Assembly (NCBI GenBank): GCA_021295775.1
Contig: JAGWBS010000017.1
Location: 9,513-66,475 of the forward strand
Reading direction: 5' to 3'
Origin: Pseudomonadota bacterium
GTDB taxonomy: Bacteria > Myxococcota_A > UBA9160 > SZUA-336
Length of the DNA stretch: 56,963 nt
Each line of letters begins with the position of its first letter. Positions within the stretch are counted from its first letter, which is position 1. Positions 8,810 through 15,949 of the stretch are shown in pieces. The translations under genes and the position numbers were made by a program. Under the pieces are notes generated by a model. That model searched no databases and was not told the origin of the DNA. It saw nothing but the letters and a program-made list of their open reading frames with translations.

Positions 8810-9685
8810 GTGAGCCGCGACAGCCCACCGACGGAATCCGCGAAGGCGGACCGCAACCGGCGCGGGTTGGGGGCGGCGCTGGGGGCCGCGCTGGCCGCGG
8901 CCCACGTTCTGGCTCCGGCGCCGCCTCCGACCGGCGGCGCGATCGCCGTCGTTAACGGCGCGCGCATCGAAGAGGCCGACTACCGGCGCGGAGTGGAGGC
9001 TCTGGCGGCCGACAAGCGCTCGCCTCTCAGCCAGGCGGATCGCGCGCACGTGTTGCGGCGCATGATCGAAGAGGAGCTTCTGATCCAGCGCGGGGTCTCG
9101 ATCGGGCTGCTGGGCTCGGACCGCGGCGTGCGGGCGGCGATCGCCTCCGCGATGATCGACTCGATCCTGGCCGACGTCGCCGGAGAGAGCCCGACGGAGC
9201 GGGAACTGCGGGCGTTTCACGCTGAGAACCTCGCCTACTTCGCGCTGCCGGGGCGGGTCCGGGTGGAGGCTTTGTACTTCGCCGGTCCGGACGCCCCCGA
9301 GCGCGCCGGCGCCGCGCTGGCCGCCCTGCGGGCGGGGGAGCCCATCGAGGGCGTGCGGGAGCGTCTGGGCGACCGGGATCTCGTCGCTCTCCCCGACGCC
9401 CTGCTGCCGGCGACCAAGCTGCGCGACTACCTGGGTCCGAGCGTGACCGCGGCCGCGCTCCGGCTCGCCCTCGGTCAGCCCAGCGAACCGATCTCCACGC
9501 CGGACGGGGACTACCTGCTGCGCGTCCGCGAGCGCGAGGGCGTCCGCGAGCGCTCCTTCGAAGAACTCCGCCCCCAGCTCGAGGCGGAGTACGCGCGCCG
9601 CGCCGGCGACCGCGCCCTGCGCGGGTACCTGGAAGATCTGCGTCGCGAGGCCGACCTCTGGCTCGCCCCGGACGCTCCGCGCTAG
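8810..9685 (+). CDS. Periplasmic peptidyl-prolyl isomerase-like protein (SurA/parvulin type)
   Basis: 291 residues. A basic N-terminus and a hydrophobic stretch (about residues 19-37) suggest a signal anchor or uncleaved signal. The following segment (IAVVNGARIEEADYRRGVEAL, with a long charged helix ending EEELLIQRG) is the SurA-N-type chaperone region found in parvulin PPIases. The middle (VRVEALYF to YLLRVRERE) has the strand pattern of a rotamase domain but is degenerate, so chaperone activity is safer than isomerase activity. The GTG start is supported by the TATACT box six bases upstream. It is divergent from a periplasmic protease, which fits a joint role in envelope protein folding. 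Confidence 0.75.
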   Translation: MSRDSPPTESAKADRNRRGLGAALGAALAAAHVLAPAPPPTGGAIAVVNGARIEEADYRRGVEALAADKRSPLSQADRAHVLRRMIEEELLIQRGVSIGLLGSDRGVRAAIASAMIDSILADVAGESPTERELRAFHAENLAYFALPGRVRVEALYFAGPDAPERAGAALAALRAGEPIEGVRERLGDRDLVALPDALLPATKLRDYLGPSVTAAALRLALGQPSEPISTPDGDYLLRVREREGVRERSFEELRPQLEAEYARRAGDRALRGYLEDLRREADLWLAPDAPR

Positions 9686-9729
9686 CGGGCGGCCCGGGCC
9701 TTGGCGCTTCCGCTCTTGCCCTGGGTCCG

Positions 9730-10383
9730 CTACGGCTTGCCGCGGACGTCGGCGCCGGAGATCGAGCGGACCGTTTCCAGCAGGGCGCTGGCCGCGATGT
9801 TCGTGATCTGGGGCAGGCGTTTGCGGTGGATTCTCCCGTAGCCGACGAACGGCGTCTGCCCTTCCAGGGCGGCCGAGACGAAGAGCGCCACTGCCTCCCG
9901 GTCCGCGGGCTTCAGTCCGGGGTTGATCTCGGCGATCAGGTCGACAAGGTAGGTCCGGGCCAGCGAATAGAGCCGCTCCATCTCCGTCGCGGCGTAGTCG
10001 CTGTGGTTGGCGAGAGCCCAGAGCTCCGGGAAGAACATGGCGGTTTCACGCGTGCCCAGGGCTTCGGTGATCCGGCGCACGATGATGACGAACTTCTCCT
10101 CCGCGCTGGCGTCCGTTCGGGCCATGATGTGATCGAAATCCCAGGTGTACTCGCTGATGACCGACCACAGGAGCGCCTGAAGGAGCGCGTCCCGGTTGGG
10201 GAAGTAGTAGGTGACGTTGCCGCGCGCCAGGCCGCACTTCTCGCTCACCTTCTTGAGGTTGAACTCGCTGTAGCCGTTCTCGATGAAGATGTCCCGCGCC
10301 GCGGTCAGGATCTTGAGGATCGTCTGTCGCCCCTTCGGAGAGGCCACGTCCTTGCAGTCCGGGCTGATTCTCAGGCTCCGCAT
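9730..10383 (-). CDS. TetR-family transcriptional regulator
   Basis: 217 residues. The N-terminal helix-turn-helix covers about residues 20-72; the recognition segment reads VSEKCGLARGNVTYYFPNRDALLQAL, a clear TetR signature given here as positions 46-71 with key YYF and R68. The C-terminal two-thirds is the all-helical ligand-binding and dimer domain. The ATG at 10383 has a GGAGA Shine-Dalgarno eight bases upstream, unlike many genes here. It is divergent from the amine dehydrogenase operon with 129 bp between the starts, so it is the obvious candidate regulator, probably a repressor released by an amine or its product. Its stop converges on the PPIase-like gene. Confidence 0.9.
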   Translation of the reverse strand: MRSLRISPDCKDVASPKGRQTILKILTAARDIFIENGYSEFNLKKVSEKCGLARGNVTYYFPNRDALLQALLWSVISEYTWDFDHIMARTDASAEEKFVIIVRRITEALGTRETAMFFPELWALANHSDYAATEMERLYSLARTYLVDLIAEINPGLKPADREAVALFVSAALEGQTPFVGYGRIHRKRLPQITNIAASALLETVRSISGADVRGKP

Positions 10384-10475
10384 GAACGGTTCTCCAGGCG
10401 CCGCTGGGCAGGATGGGCGCGGTTGGTCGGGATCGTATGCACCATCGTCCCTCGAAAATTATTCGGAGAAGGGGG

Positions 10476-10505
10476 TTGCAGTAAATAGGCGTTTCTGCAT
10501 AAATT
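10476..10505 (+). promoter_or_regulatory. Promoter of the amine dehydrogenase operon
   Basis: TTGCAG (10476-10481) and TAAATT (10500-10505) are separated by 18 bp inside an AT-rich island unlike the surrounding DNA. The -10 ends 7 nt before the GTG at 10513, so the operon message is probably leaderless. Confidence 0.55.
10477..10499. promoter_or_regulatory. Candidate TetR operator, imperfect palindrome
   Basis: TGCAGTAA (10477-10484), a 7-nt centre, then TTTCTGCA (10492-10499); seven of eight arm positions pair. It fills the spacer between -35 and -10 of the amine dehydrogenase promoter, where a bound TetR dimer would block RNA polymerase. Confidence 0.5.
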
Positions 10506-10512
10506 TGCGATA

Positions 10513-11709
10513 GTGTCTATTTTCTTCGGGCAGAGCGGGTCGAAGGAGCGAAGGCGGGTATCCGCGGCGCTCGGGTTGCTCGCGGGCCTGTCGGTCCCGG
10601 CGCCGGTTCCGGCGGCTCCGCCGCTGCCCGCGGAACCGATCCCGGCCGTGGCCTCCCTGCCCGAGCCCACGGAGCACTGGATCTTCGCCCACGACGTCGG
10701 CTTCTACAGCCTGACTTCGGGGAAGATTCTGCTGATCGACGTGGCCTCCGACACGCGCAACGTGCTGGGACTGATCGGCGCCGCCCAGTTGGCGTCCTTT
10801 CGGCGCTCTTTGGCGCGCGGCGAACTGTATGTCGGCGAGAGCTTCTTCTCCCGGGGAAACCGCGGCGACCTGACGGACGTTCTGTCGATCTACGAAGGCG
10901 CGAGCCTGCGCTGGCTGGGCGAGGTGGTCCTGCCGGGGACCAAGCGCTTCCAGGTGGTCCCACAGAAGGCAGCGCTGCAGCTCACGGGCGACGCCCGCTT
11001 CGCGCTGGTCTTCAACTTCACCCCCGCCTCCAGCGTCACGGTGGTGAATCTGGACGAGCGCCGGGTGGCGAACGAGATCGATCTGCCGGGTTGCATGTTG
11101 ACCTACCCCTTCGGCGAGTCGGGGTTCGCGACCCTGTGCGGAGACGGCTCGCTGCGGGCGCTGACGCTGGACGTCCGGGGCCGGGTCGTGCGCGACCAGC
11201 GTACCGAGCCCTTCAACGACATCGATGGCGACCCCCAGTTCATGAAGGCGGCCTGGGTGGGACGGACCGCCTATTTCCCCACTTTCGGCGGGAGCATTCG
11301 ACCTCTAGATCTGACGGGTCCCCGGCCGGAGGTACGGCCGAGCTGGCCGCTCGAGAGCTCGCTGGAAAGCGCCCCGGAGGGGGCCAGGCCCTCGGGCTGG
11401 CAGGTGATTTCGGCGGACGCGAACGGCCTGCTGTACGTGCTGATGCGCACCCGCGCCGGCCCGGGCGAGCACAAGTCCGGCGGTCAAACCGTCTGGGTGG
11501 TGGATCCGGTGCGGCGCCGGGTCCCGGACATCATCCCCCTGGTCAGCGAGGGATATTCGATCGAGGCCACGCGCGGGGAGAAGCCGCTGCTGGTGGTCAC
11601 CAACATCGGCATGCAAATGGACGTCTACGACCCCCGCAGCCACACAAAGCTGAGAACCATCGGGAACTGGGGGCCGACCACGCCCATCAGCCTGTACGCG
11701 GTGGAGTGA
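10513..11709 (+). CDS. aauB: Aralkylamine (TTQ) dehydrogenase heavy chain
   Basis: Large subunit of a periplasmic quinoprotein amine dehydrogenase, 398 residues. A signal peptide (basic KERRR, then a hydrophobic run, cleavage near PAAPP) precedes a seven-bladed beta-propeller. Blades show recurring strands such as GKILLIDV, ASSVTVVNLD, GQTVWVVDP and MQMDVYDP. Segments GFATLCGDGSL and HKSGGQTVWVVD match the AADH heavy-chain family. The propeller cradles the TTQ light chain and does not itself bind the cofactor. The GTG start is unusual because the -10 box lies only seven bases upstream; no better start keeps the signal peptide. It is first in a tight operon BEDA-cyt-cyt and divergent from a TetR gene. 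MADH heavy chain is the alternative, but the light chain favours AADH. Confidence 0.88.
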   Translation: MSIFFGQSGSKERRRVSAALGLLAGLSVPAPVPAAPPLPAEPIPAVASLPEPTEHWIFAHDVGFYSLTSGKILLIDVASDTRNVLGLIGAAQLASFRRSLARGELYVGESFFSRGNRGDLTDVLSIYEGASLRWLGEVVLPGTKRFQVVPQKAALQLTGDARFALVFNFTPASSVTVVNLDERRVANEIDLPGCMLTYPFGESGFATLCGDGSLRALTLDVRGRVVRDQRTEPFNDIDGDPQFMKAAWVGRTAYFPTFGGSIRPLDLTGPRPEVRPSWPLESSLESAPEGARPSGWQVISADANGLLYVLMRTRAGPGEHKSGGQTVWVVDPVRRRVPDIIPLVSEGYSIEATRGEKPLLVVTNIGMQMDVYDPRSHTKLRTIGNWGPTTPISLYAVE

Positions 11710-11710
11710 C

Positions 11711-12274
11711 ATGGACCCTCTGTTTCACTTCACTCTGCGCCTGTTTCTGGCCGCGACCCTGGCCCTCCCGCTGGCTCACAAAGGGTTCCGCCCGCGTGAG
11801 TTCCGGCGGATCGTAGCGGACTACCGGGTCCTGCCGAGCTTCCTGACCGGGCCGGCCAGCGCGGCCATCCTGCTGTTGGAAGCGGCCGCGGTGGGGAGCC
11901 TGCTGACGTTCCCTTTCGTGGGCGGGTTGCTGGCAGCCGCTCTGTTCTGCCTGTACGGGCTGGCCATCTCGGTGAACCTCGCGCGGGGGAGACACCACAT
12001 CGACTGCGGCTGCGGCTGGGGGGGAAACCGAGTCCTCGCCCCCTCGGCTCGTCTGACTCTCTGGTTGCCCGTACGCAACGCGGCGCTGGCGTCGATGGCT
12101 CTTTTCGTGCTCGCTCCAGTGGCGCAGCGCCCGCTCGACGGGGCGGACTACGGGCTGATCGGCGTCGCCTCCGTCTTCTTCTGGATGGCCTGGACCGCGC
12201 TGGACCAGGCCGTGACTCAGTATCTCGCGCTGTCTTCTCTGCATTCTGCGGAGAGAGGGTCGACCCATGTCTGA
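11711..12274 (+). CDS. aauE: MauE-like membrane protein for amine dehydrogenase light-chain maturation
   Basis: 187 residues with about four to five hydrophobic segments. The diagnostic HHIDCGCGW motif (C99, C101) lies after the third segment, as in MauE/DoxX-like quinone-linked membrane proteins. MauE homologues are needed with MauD to keep the cysteine-rich light chain stable in the periplasm, probably by moving reducing or oxidising equivalents for disulfide formation. The ATG follows the heavy-chain stop after a single base, and the end overlaps mauD-like by 8 nt, so coupling is tight. Confidence 0.88.
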   Translation: MDPLFHFTLRLFLAATLALPLAHKGFRPREFRRIVADYRVLPSFLTGPASAAILLLEAAAVGSLLTFPFVGGLLAAALFCLYGLAISVNLARGRHHIDCGCGWGGNRVLAPSARLTLWLPVRNAALASMALFVLAPVAQRPLDGADYGLIGVASVFFWMAWTALDQAVTQYLALSSLHSAERGSTHV

Positions 12275-12974
12275 ATTCCTCCTGGTGTCTCACATTCTGT
12301 TGTGGATCGGCTTCTTCGTGCTGCTGCTGATCGGCTTCGCCCTGCTGCGGCAGATCGGCGTCCTGTTCGAAAGGGTCGCCCCCGCCGGAGCCCTGGCCCT
12401 CGGTTCGACGCTGCGGGCGGGGGAGACCGCGCCCGTGCTGCGTCCGGTCGCTCTCTCCGGCGAGTCGCTGGAAATCGGCGGAACCCGGCCGGACGGGGTC
12501 TCGACGCTGGTTTTGTTCGTCTCTCCGGACTGTCCGGTCTGCAAGGGGCTGCTGCCGGTGGCGAAGTCGCTGGCGCGAAAGACCGCAACGTTGCGGGTGA
12601 TCTACGCCAGCGCCGGATCGGACGTGCAGGTCCAGGAGGAATTCGTCGCCGCCCACGGCCTTCCGCGCGCGGCGTATGTGATCTCCGACGACCTGGGCCT
12701 CGTCTTCGGCGTGGCCAAACTGCCCTTCGCCGCGCTGATCGCCCCGGACGGGAGCGTATCGGCCCTGGGTCTGGTCAACACGCGCGAGCACCTGGAGAGT
12801 CTGTTCGAGGCGCAGCGGACCGGGATCGCTTCCCTGCAGGAGTACCTGTCCGAGCGTCCTCAACCCGGGAGCCGCGGCGCGGATCGGGAGAGCGGCGAAC
12901 CCGGCCGCCCGGATCCGCGGGCCGGAGTGAACCGGAGACACCGGGACCTGCGCATGCAGGGGAGGCTGTCGTGA
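12267..12974 (+). CDS. aauD: MauD-like membrane-anchored thioredoxin-fold protein
   Basis: 235 residues. One N-terminal membrane anchor (residues 5-28) is followed by a periplasmic thioredoxin fold with the active site SPDCPVCK (C89, C92). MauD acts as a disulfide isomerase or oxidase for the light chain, which here has 14 cysteines. A cis-proline-like LPFAALI segment follows where expected. The C-terminal tail after about residue 195 is charged and low-complexity. A GAGAGAGGG ribosome site lies upstream inside the end of the MauE-like gene. The stop overlaps the light-chain GTG as GTGA. Confidence 0.9.
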   Translation: MSEFLLVSHILLWIGFFVLLLIGFALLRQIGVLFERVAPAGALALGSTLRAGETAPVLRPVALSGESLEIGGTRPDGVSTLVLFVSPDCPVCKGLLPVAKSLARKTATLRVIYASAGSDVQVQEEFVAAHGLPRAAYVISDDLGLVFGVAKLPFAALIAPDGSVSALGLVNTREHLESLFEAQRTGIASLQEYLSERPQPGSRGADRESGEPGRPDPRAGVNRRHRDLRMQGRLS

Positions 12975-13507
12975 GCGGGAGGTTCGAACGCCGCGCCGAG
13001 AGACTCTCGCGCCTGCTCGCCCGCAGGACCTCGCGCCGGAGCTTGTTGGGGATCCTCGGGGGGGTCCTGGCCGGACAGGCCGCCCTCCCGCTGCTGCCCG
13101 TCGCTCGCGCCAGCGGCTATCCCGGGGTTGCGCCGCAGACCACCGGCGACCCTCGGGATCCGGGCGATCCGGCCTCGTGCGACTACTGGCGCTACTGCGG
13201 AATCGACGGTTTCCTGTGCGCCTGCTGCGGGGGGACGCAGAACCGCTGCCCTCCGGGGACGGAGATGTCTCCGATCACCTGGATCGGCACCTGTGAGAAC
13301 CCGGCGGATAGCCGCGCCTACATCATCTCCTACAACGACTGTTGCGGGTCCGAGGTCTGCGGACGCTGTATGTGCAACCGCAACGACGACGACCGGCCGG
13401 TCGTGCGCCCGCAGAGAAACAGCGACATCAACTGGTGTCTGGGAACGTCCAGCCGGGCGTACACCTGCTCGACCGCTGTCATTCTCGGCGTGGCCCTGGA
13501 GCCGTGA
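12971..13507 (+). CDS. aauA: Aralkylamine dehydrogenase light chain, TTQ-bearing
   Basis: Catalytic small subunit, 178 residues. A leader with RRTSRRSLLG (twin-arginine-like) ends near residue 48. The two tryptophans that form tryptophan tryptophylquinone are W104 (in SPITWIGTC) and W155 (in DINWC), 51 apart as in the known enzymes. D79 and D123 match the TTQ-site aspartates; D123 is the usual catalytic base. S167 stands where AADH and MADH have a catalytic-site threonine. There are 14 cysteines. C86 and C130 are serines in MADH from memory, so the chain is AADH-type. GTG start with GGAGG upstream; stop overlaps the next gene as GTGA. Substrate class is inferred as aralkyl or other primary amines; the family deaminates them to aldehydes in the periplasm. 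Confidence 0.95.
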   Translation: MSGRFERRAERLSRLLARRTSRRSLLGILGGVLAGQAALPLLPVARASGYPGVAPQTTGDPRDPGDPASCDYWRYCGIDGFLCACCGGTQNRCPPGTEMSPITWIGTCENPADSRAYIISYNDCCGSEVCGRCMCNRNDDDRPVVRPQRNSDINWCLGTSSRAYTCSTAVILGVALEP

Positions 13508-14034
13508 ACGGCCTCCGGCTCGAGGCGAGTCCCCTTCGATCTCTGCGTGCCGGGGCTCGGTTCGCAGGGCTGATTCTGACTGTCTGCATGGGACTGCTGC
13601 TCGGCTGCGGAGGCGTCGCGGGCGCCTCCGAGGGTCCGGATCCCTATCGGCGCTGCGCCGCATGCCACCTGGTCGACGGAACCGGCGTGCCGGGCCTGTT
13701 TCCGCCGCTGGCGGGTCACGTCGAGCGCTATTTCTCCACGCCCGAGGGGCGGGAGTACCTGGGCCGCCTGGTGATAGGTGGAGCCAGCGGCGCAATCGAA
13801 GTGAAGGGGGTGCGCTACGCCGGCGAGATGCCGGCGGTGGTCGCGGACCTGTCGGACGCCGAGATCGCCGATCTGCTGAACGGCCTGGTGCGTCGGTTCG
13901 GCGGAGGCGAAGCGAAACCTGGGCGCCTTTTCTCCGGCCGGGACGTTTCGCGCATGCGCGCCGCGGGCAGGCTCACTCGCGAACAGCGGGCGTCCCTGCG
14001 GAAGAGCGCCCTTGCGGGAGCCGGGCAACCGTGA
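13504..14034 (+). CDS. Monohaem cytochrome c, probable lipoprotein, amine-dehydrogenase associated
   Basis: 176 residues with a single haem motif CAACH (C51, C54, H55) and a candidate axial methionine in GEMPAV. The N-terminal hydrophobic segment ends in LLLGC (C35), a fair lipobox, so the protein may be tethered to a membrane; cleavage after GVAGA is the alternative. It would take electrons from TTQ, where other systems use amicyanin or azurin. GTG start overlaps the light-chain stop, and its own stop overlaps the next cytochrome, again as GTGA. The length is larger than a minimal cytochrome c; the extra C-terminal part (about residues 130-176) is basic. Confidence 0.88.
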   Translation: MNGLRLEASPLRSLRAGARFAGLILTVCMGLLLGCGGVAGASEGPDPYRRCAACHLVDGTGVPGLFPPLAGHVERYFSTPEGREYLGRLVIGGASGAIEVKGVRYAGEMPAVVADLSDAEIADLLNGLVRRFGGGEAKPGRLFSGRDVSRMRAAGRLTREQRASLRKSALAGAGQP

Positions 14035-14507
14035 AGCGTCTCTGGCCCGCCCTGATCGCGCTGGTCCCCCTGACGGTCCACGGTTTGGAAGAAGCGTCCC
14101 CTCCGGTTCAGGCGAGGCAGGACTGGATCCTGCATTGCCAGGGCTGCCACGGAGTCCAAGGTGACCTCCGGGCGCCGGGAATGCCCGCGATCCAGGGACA
14201 GGTCGCGCGATACCTCAGCGTCGAGGGCGGGCGCGCCTATCTGGTCCGGGTTCCGGGGGCGGCGAACGCGCCGCTGTCGGACGCGCGCCTCGCCGCCACG
14301 CTGAACTGGATGCTGGAGACATTCGACACGGAGCACCTGCCCGCGGACTTCGAGGCGTTCACGGGCGATGAGGTCGCTGTCCTGCGTGGACAGGGACTTA
14401 CCGCCGGCGCCAGGCGCAGCCTGCTGGAGCGGCTGCGCCAACGCGCAGACAGCCCGTCCGGGCCGGTTTCCCCGCGCACCACAGACCACCGGCAGGGACG
14501 ACCCTAG
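14031..14507 (+). CDS. Second monohaem cytochrome c of the amine dehydrogenase operon
   Basis: 158 residues: a short signal peptide (VKRLWPALIALVPLTVHG) and one haem site CQGCH (C36, C39, H40). The domain shares features with the preceding cytochrome (motif, then a GQVARYLS/GHVERYFS segment, then an EGGRAYL/EGREYL segment), so the two look like a tandem duplication that has diverged. No clear axial methionine stands in the usual distal place except GMPAI near residue 50, so ligation is uncertain. It is last in the operon. The pair could form an electron relay to a terminal oxidase. Neither is MauG, which has two haems and is about twice as long. Confidence 0.85.
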   Translation: MKRLWPALIALVPLTVHGLEEASPPVQARQDWILHCQGCHGVQGDLRAPGMPAIQGQVARYLSVEGGRAYLVRVPGAANAPLSDARLAATLNWMLETFDTEHLPADFEAFTGDEVAVLRGQGLTAGARRSLLERLRQRADSPSGPVSPRTTDHRQGRP

Positions 14508-14530
14508 GCGGTCGACACCATCCGACGTGA

Positions 14531-14704
14531 TTCGTCGCGGCCCTGATGTTCGCGGGGGCCTGTTCTGCGGAGTCCCCGCGCAGGATGCGAGGACAGCCGA
14601 CCCTGAGGGGCAGCCTGGCGCTGCCGCTCGGATTCGAACACCGAACCGAGCACTACTACGGCCGGCCCCGGATGTGGAGCCTTTCGGTGGACTTCGTATT
14701 CTAG
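14531..14704 (+). pseudogene. C-terminal remnant of an outer-membrane (TonB-type) receptor
   Basis: An open stretch of 57 codons (first ATG 14546) ends in YYGRPRMWSLSVDFVF and a TAG stop. The YYG-R-P-R-x-W pattern and alternating hydrophobics ending in phenylalanine are the hallmark of the last strand of TonB-dependent receptors. There is no plug or barrel upstream: the frame closes at 14528. It is read as the leftover end of a deleted receptor. A 52-residue genuine small protein is possible but less likely. Confidence 0.4.
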
Positions 14705-14745
14705 GCGGCGGCCGTCGTTCGGGAGTCCCGGGGGGGTAGGGCAGC

Positions 14746-15912
14746 ATGCGCCACGACGCGGGGGACTTCGGTTTCGACGAAACCCTGGTCCAGTTACGGG
14801 AACAGGTGAAGCGTTTCTGCCGCGAGGAGATCGCCCCGCTGGCGGCGCGGATCGACGCGGACAACGAGTTTCCCGCGCCGCTGTGGCGGCGGCTGGGCGA
14901 GCTGGGCGTGCTGGGCGTCACCGCGCCGCCGGAGTACGGCGGGGCCGGTCTGGGCTATCTGGCGCACTGCGTGGCCATGGAAGAGATCAGCCGCGCCTCC
15001 GCGTCCGTGGGACTGAGCTACGGCGCGCATTCCAACCTGTGCCTGAACCAGATCGTTCGCCACGGCACGCCGGAGCAGAAACGCCGCTATCTGCCGCCGC
15101 TGATCGCGGGCGAGACGGTGGGCGCCCTGGCCATGAGCGAGCACTCGGCGGGCTCGGACGTGGTGAGCATGCGGCTGCGCGCGGAGTCCGACAGCGAGGG
15201 CTTCGTGCTCAACGGAGCCAAGATGTGGATCACCAACGGCCCCGAGGCGGGCGTCCTGGTGGTCTACGCCAAGACCGAACCGGAGCGGGGAGCGCAGGGC
15301 ATCACCGCCTTCCTGGTGGAGGCGGACCGGCCGGGATTCTCGCGCGAGCCCAAGCTGGACAAGCTGGGCATGCGCGGCTCGAACACCTGCGAGCTGCTTT
15401 TCGAGGACTGCCGCGTTCCGGCCGACGCCGTTCTGGGGCCCGTGAACGGCGGCGTACAGGTCTTCATGAGCGGACTGGACTACGAGCGGCTGGTGCTGGC
15501 CGCCGGGCCGGTCGGCATCCTGCAGGCCTGTCTGGACGTGGTTCTGCCCTACGTCGCCGAGCGGCGGCAGTTCGGCCGACCCATCGGCGAGTTCCAACTG
15601 GTGCAGGGCAAGCTCGCGGACATGTACGCGCGCGCAAATGCCTGCAGGGCCTATCTCTACTCCGTCGCCGCCGCCTTCGACCGCGGCGAGGTCGAGCGCG
15701 AGGACGCGGCCGCCGTGATCCTGTTCAGCGCCGAGGCCGCGACCCGCTCCGCGCTGGACGCCATCCAGCTTCTGGGGGGCAACGGCTACGTCAACGAGTA
15801 CCCGGCGGGGCGCCTACTGCGCGACGCCAAGCTGTACGAGATCGGCGCGGGCACCTCCGAGATCCGGCGCATGCTGATCGGCCGCGAGCTGCTCGGGAAG
15901 GCGGACGGCTGA
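14746..15912 (+). CDS. ivd: Isovaleryl-CoA dehydrogenase
   Basis: FAD-dependent acyl-CoA dehydrogenase, 388 residues, converting isovaleryl-CoA to 3-methylcrotonyl-CoA in leucine degradation. Family features: [13 protein letters not shown] (residues 90-102), the MSE[10 protein letters not shown] FAD/substrate loop (130-142), and the [10 protein letters not shown] segment carrying the glutamate (E247) that serves as catalytic base in isovaleryl-type enzymes, not in straight-chain ones. C-terminal [13 protein letters not shown] and IGAGTSEI are standard. A G-rich sequence just before the ATG may serve as ribosome site. It is followed after 37 bp by both methylcrotonyl-CoA carboxylase subunits, which supports the assignment. 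The hydratase and HMG-CoA lyase of a full liu cluster are not in the window. Confidence 0.93.
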   Translation: MRHDAGDFGFDETLVQLREQVKRFCREEIAPLAARIDADNEFPAPLWRRLGELGVLGVTAPPEYGGAGLGYLAHCVAMEEISRASASVGLSYGAHSNLCLNQIVRHGTPEQKRRYLPPLIAGETVGALAMSEHSAGSDVVSMRLRAESDSEGFVLNGAKMWITNGPEAGVLVVYAKTEPERGAQGITAFLVEADRPGFSREPKLDKLGMRGSNTCELLFEDCRVPADAVLGPVNGGVQVFMSGLDYERLVLAAGPVGILQACLDVVLPYVAERRQFGRPIGEFQLVQGKLADMYARANACRAYLYSVAAAFDRGEVEREDAAAVILFSAEAATRSALDAIQLLGGNGYVNEYPAGRLLRDAKLYEIGAGTSEIRRMLIGRELLGKADG

Positions 15913-15934
15913 GATGCCCGCCGGCGGTTTCGGC

Positions 15935-15940
15935 TAGAGT
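15935..15940 (+). promoter_or_regulatory. -10-like box TAGAGT before the mcc genes
   Basis: TAGAGT ends 9 nt before the ATG at 15950, giving a possible nearly leaderless transcript separate from read-through of ivd. Confidence 0.35.
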
Positions 15941-15949
15941 CGGCGGGCG

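Noticed and set aside
6147-8813. Long plus-strand open frame opposite the P450 and M48 genes
   Set aside because: The translation is low-complexity and matches no family, while both minus-strand genes carry complete motifs. High GC produces such shadow frames.
9691-9700. GGCCCGGGCC palindrome between the PPIase and tetR stops
   Set aside because: Ten-base GC palindromes are expected by chance at this composition and no T-tract follows, so it is not called a terminator.
14620-14645. tRNA-like T-arm (GGATTCGAACA) on the minus strand
   Set aside because: The flanking bases do not form the 5-bp T stem and no anticodon or acceptor stem can be found around it. It lies inside the receptor remnant.
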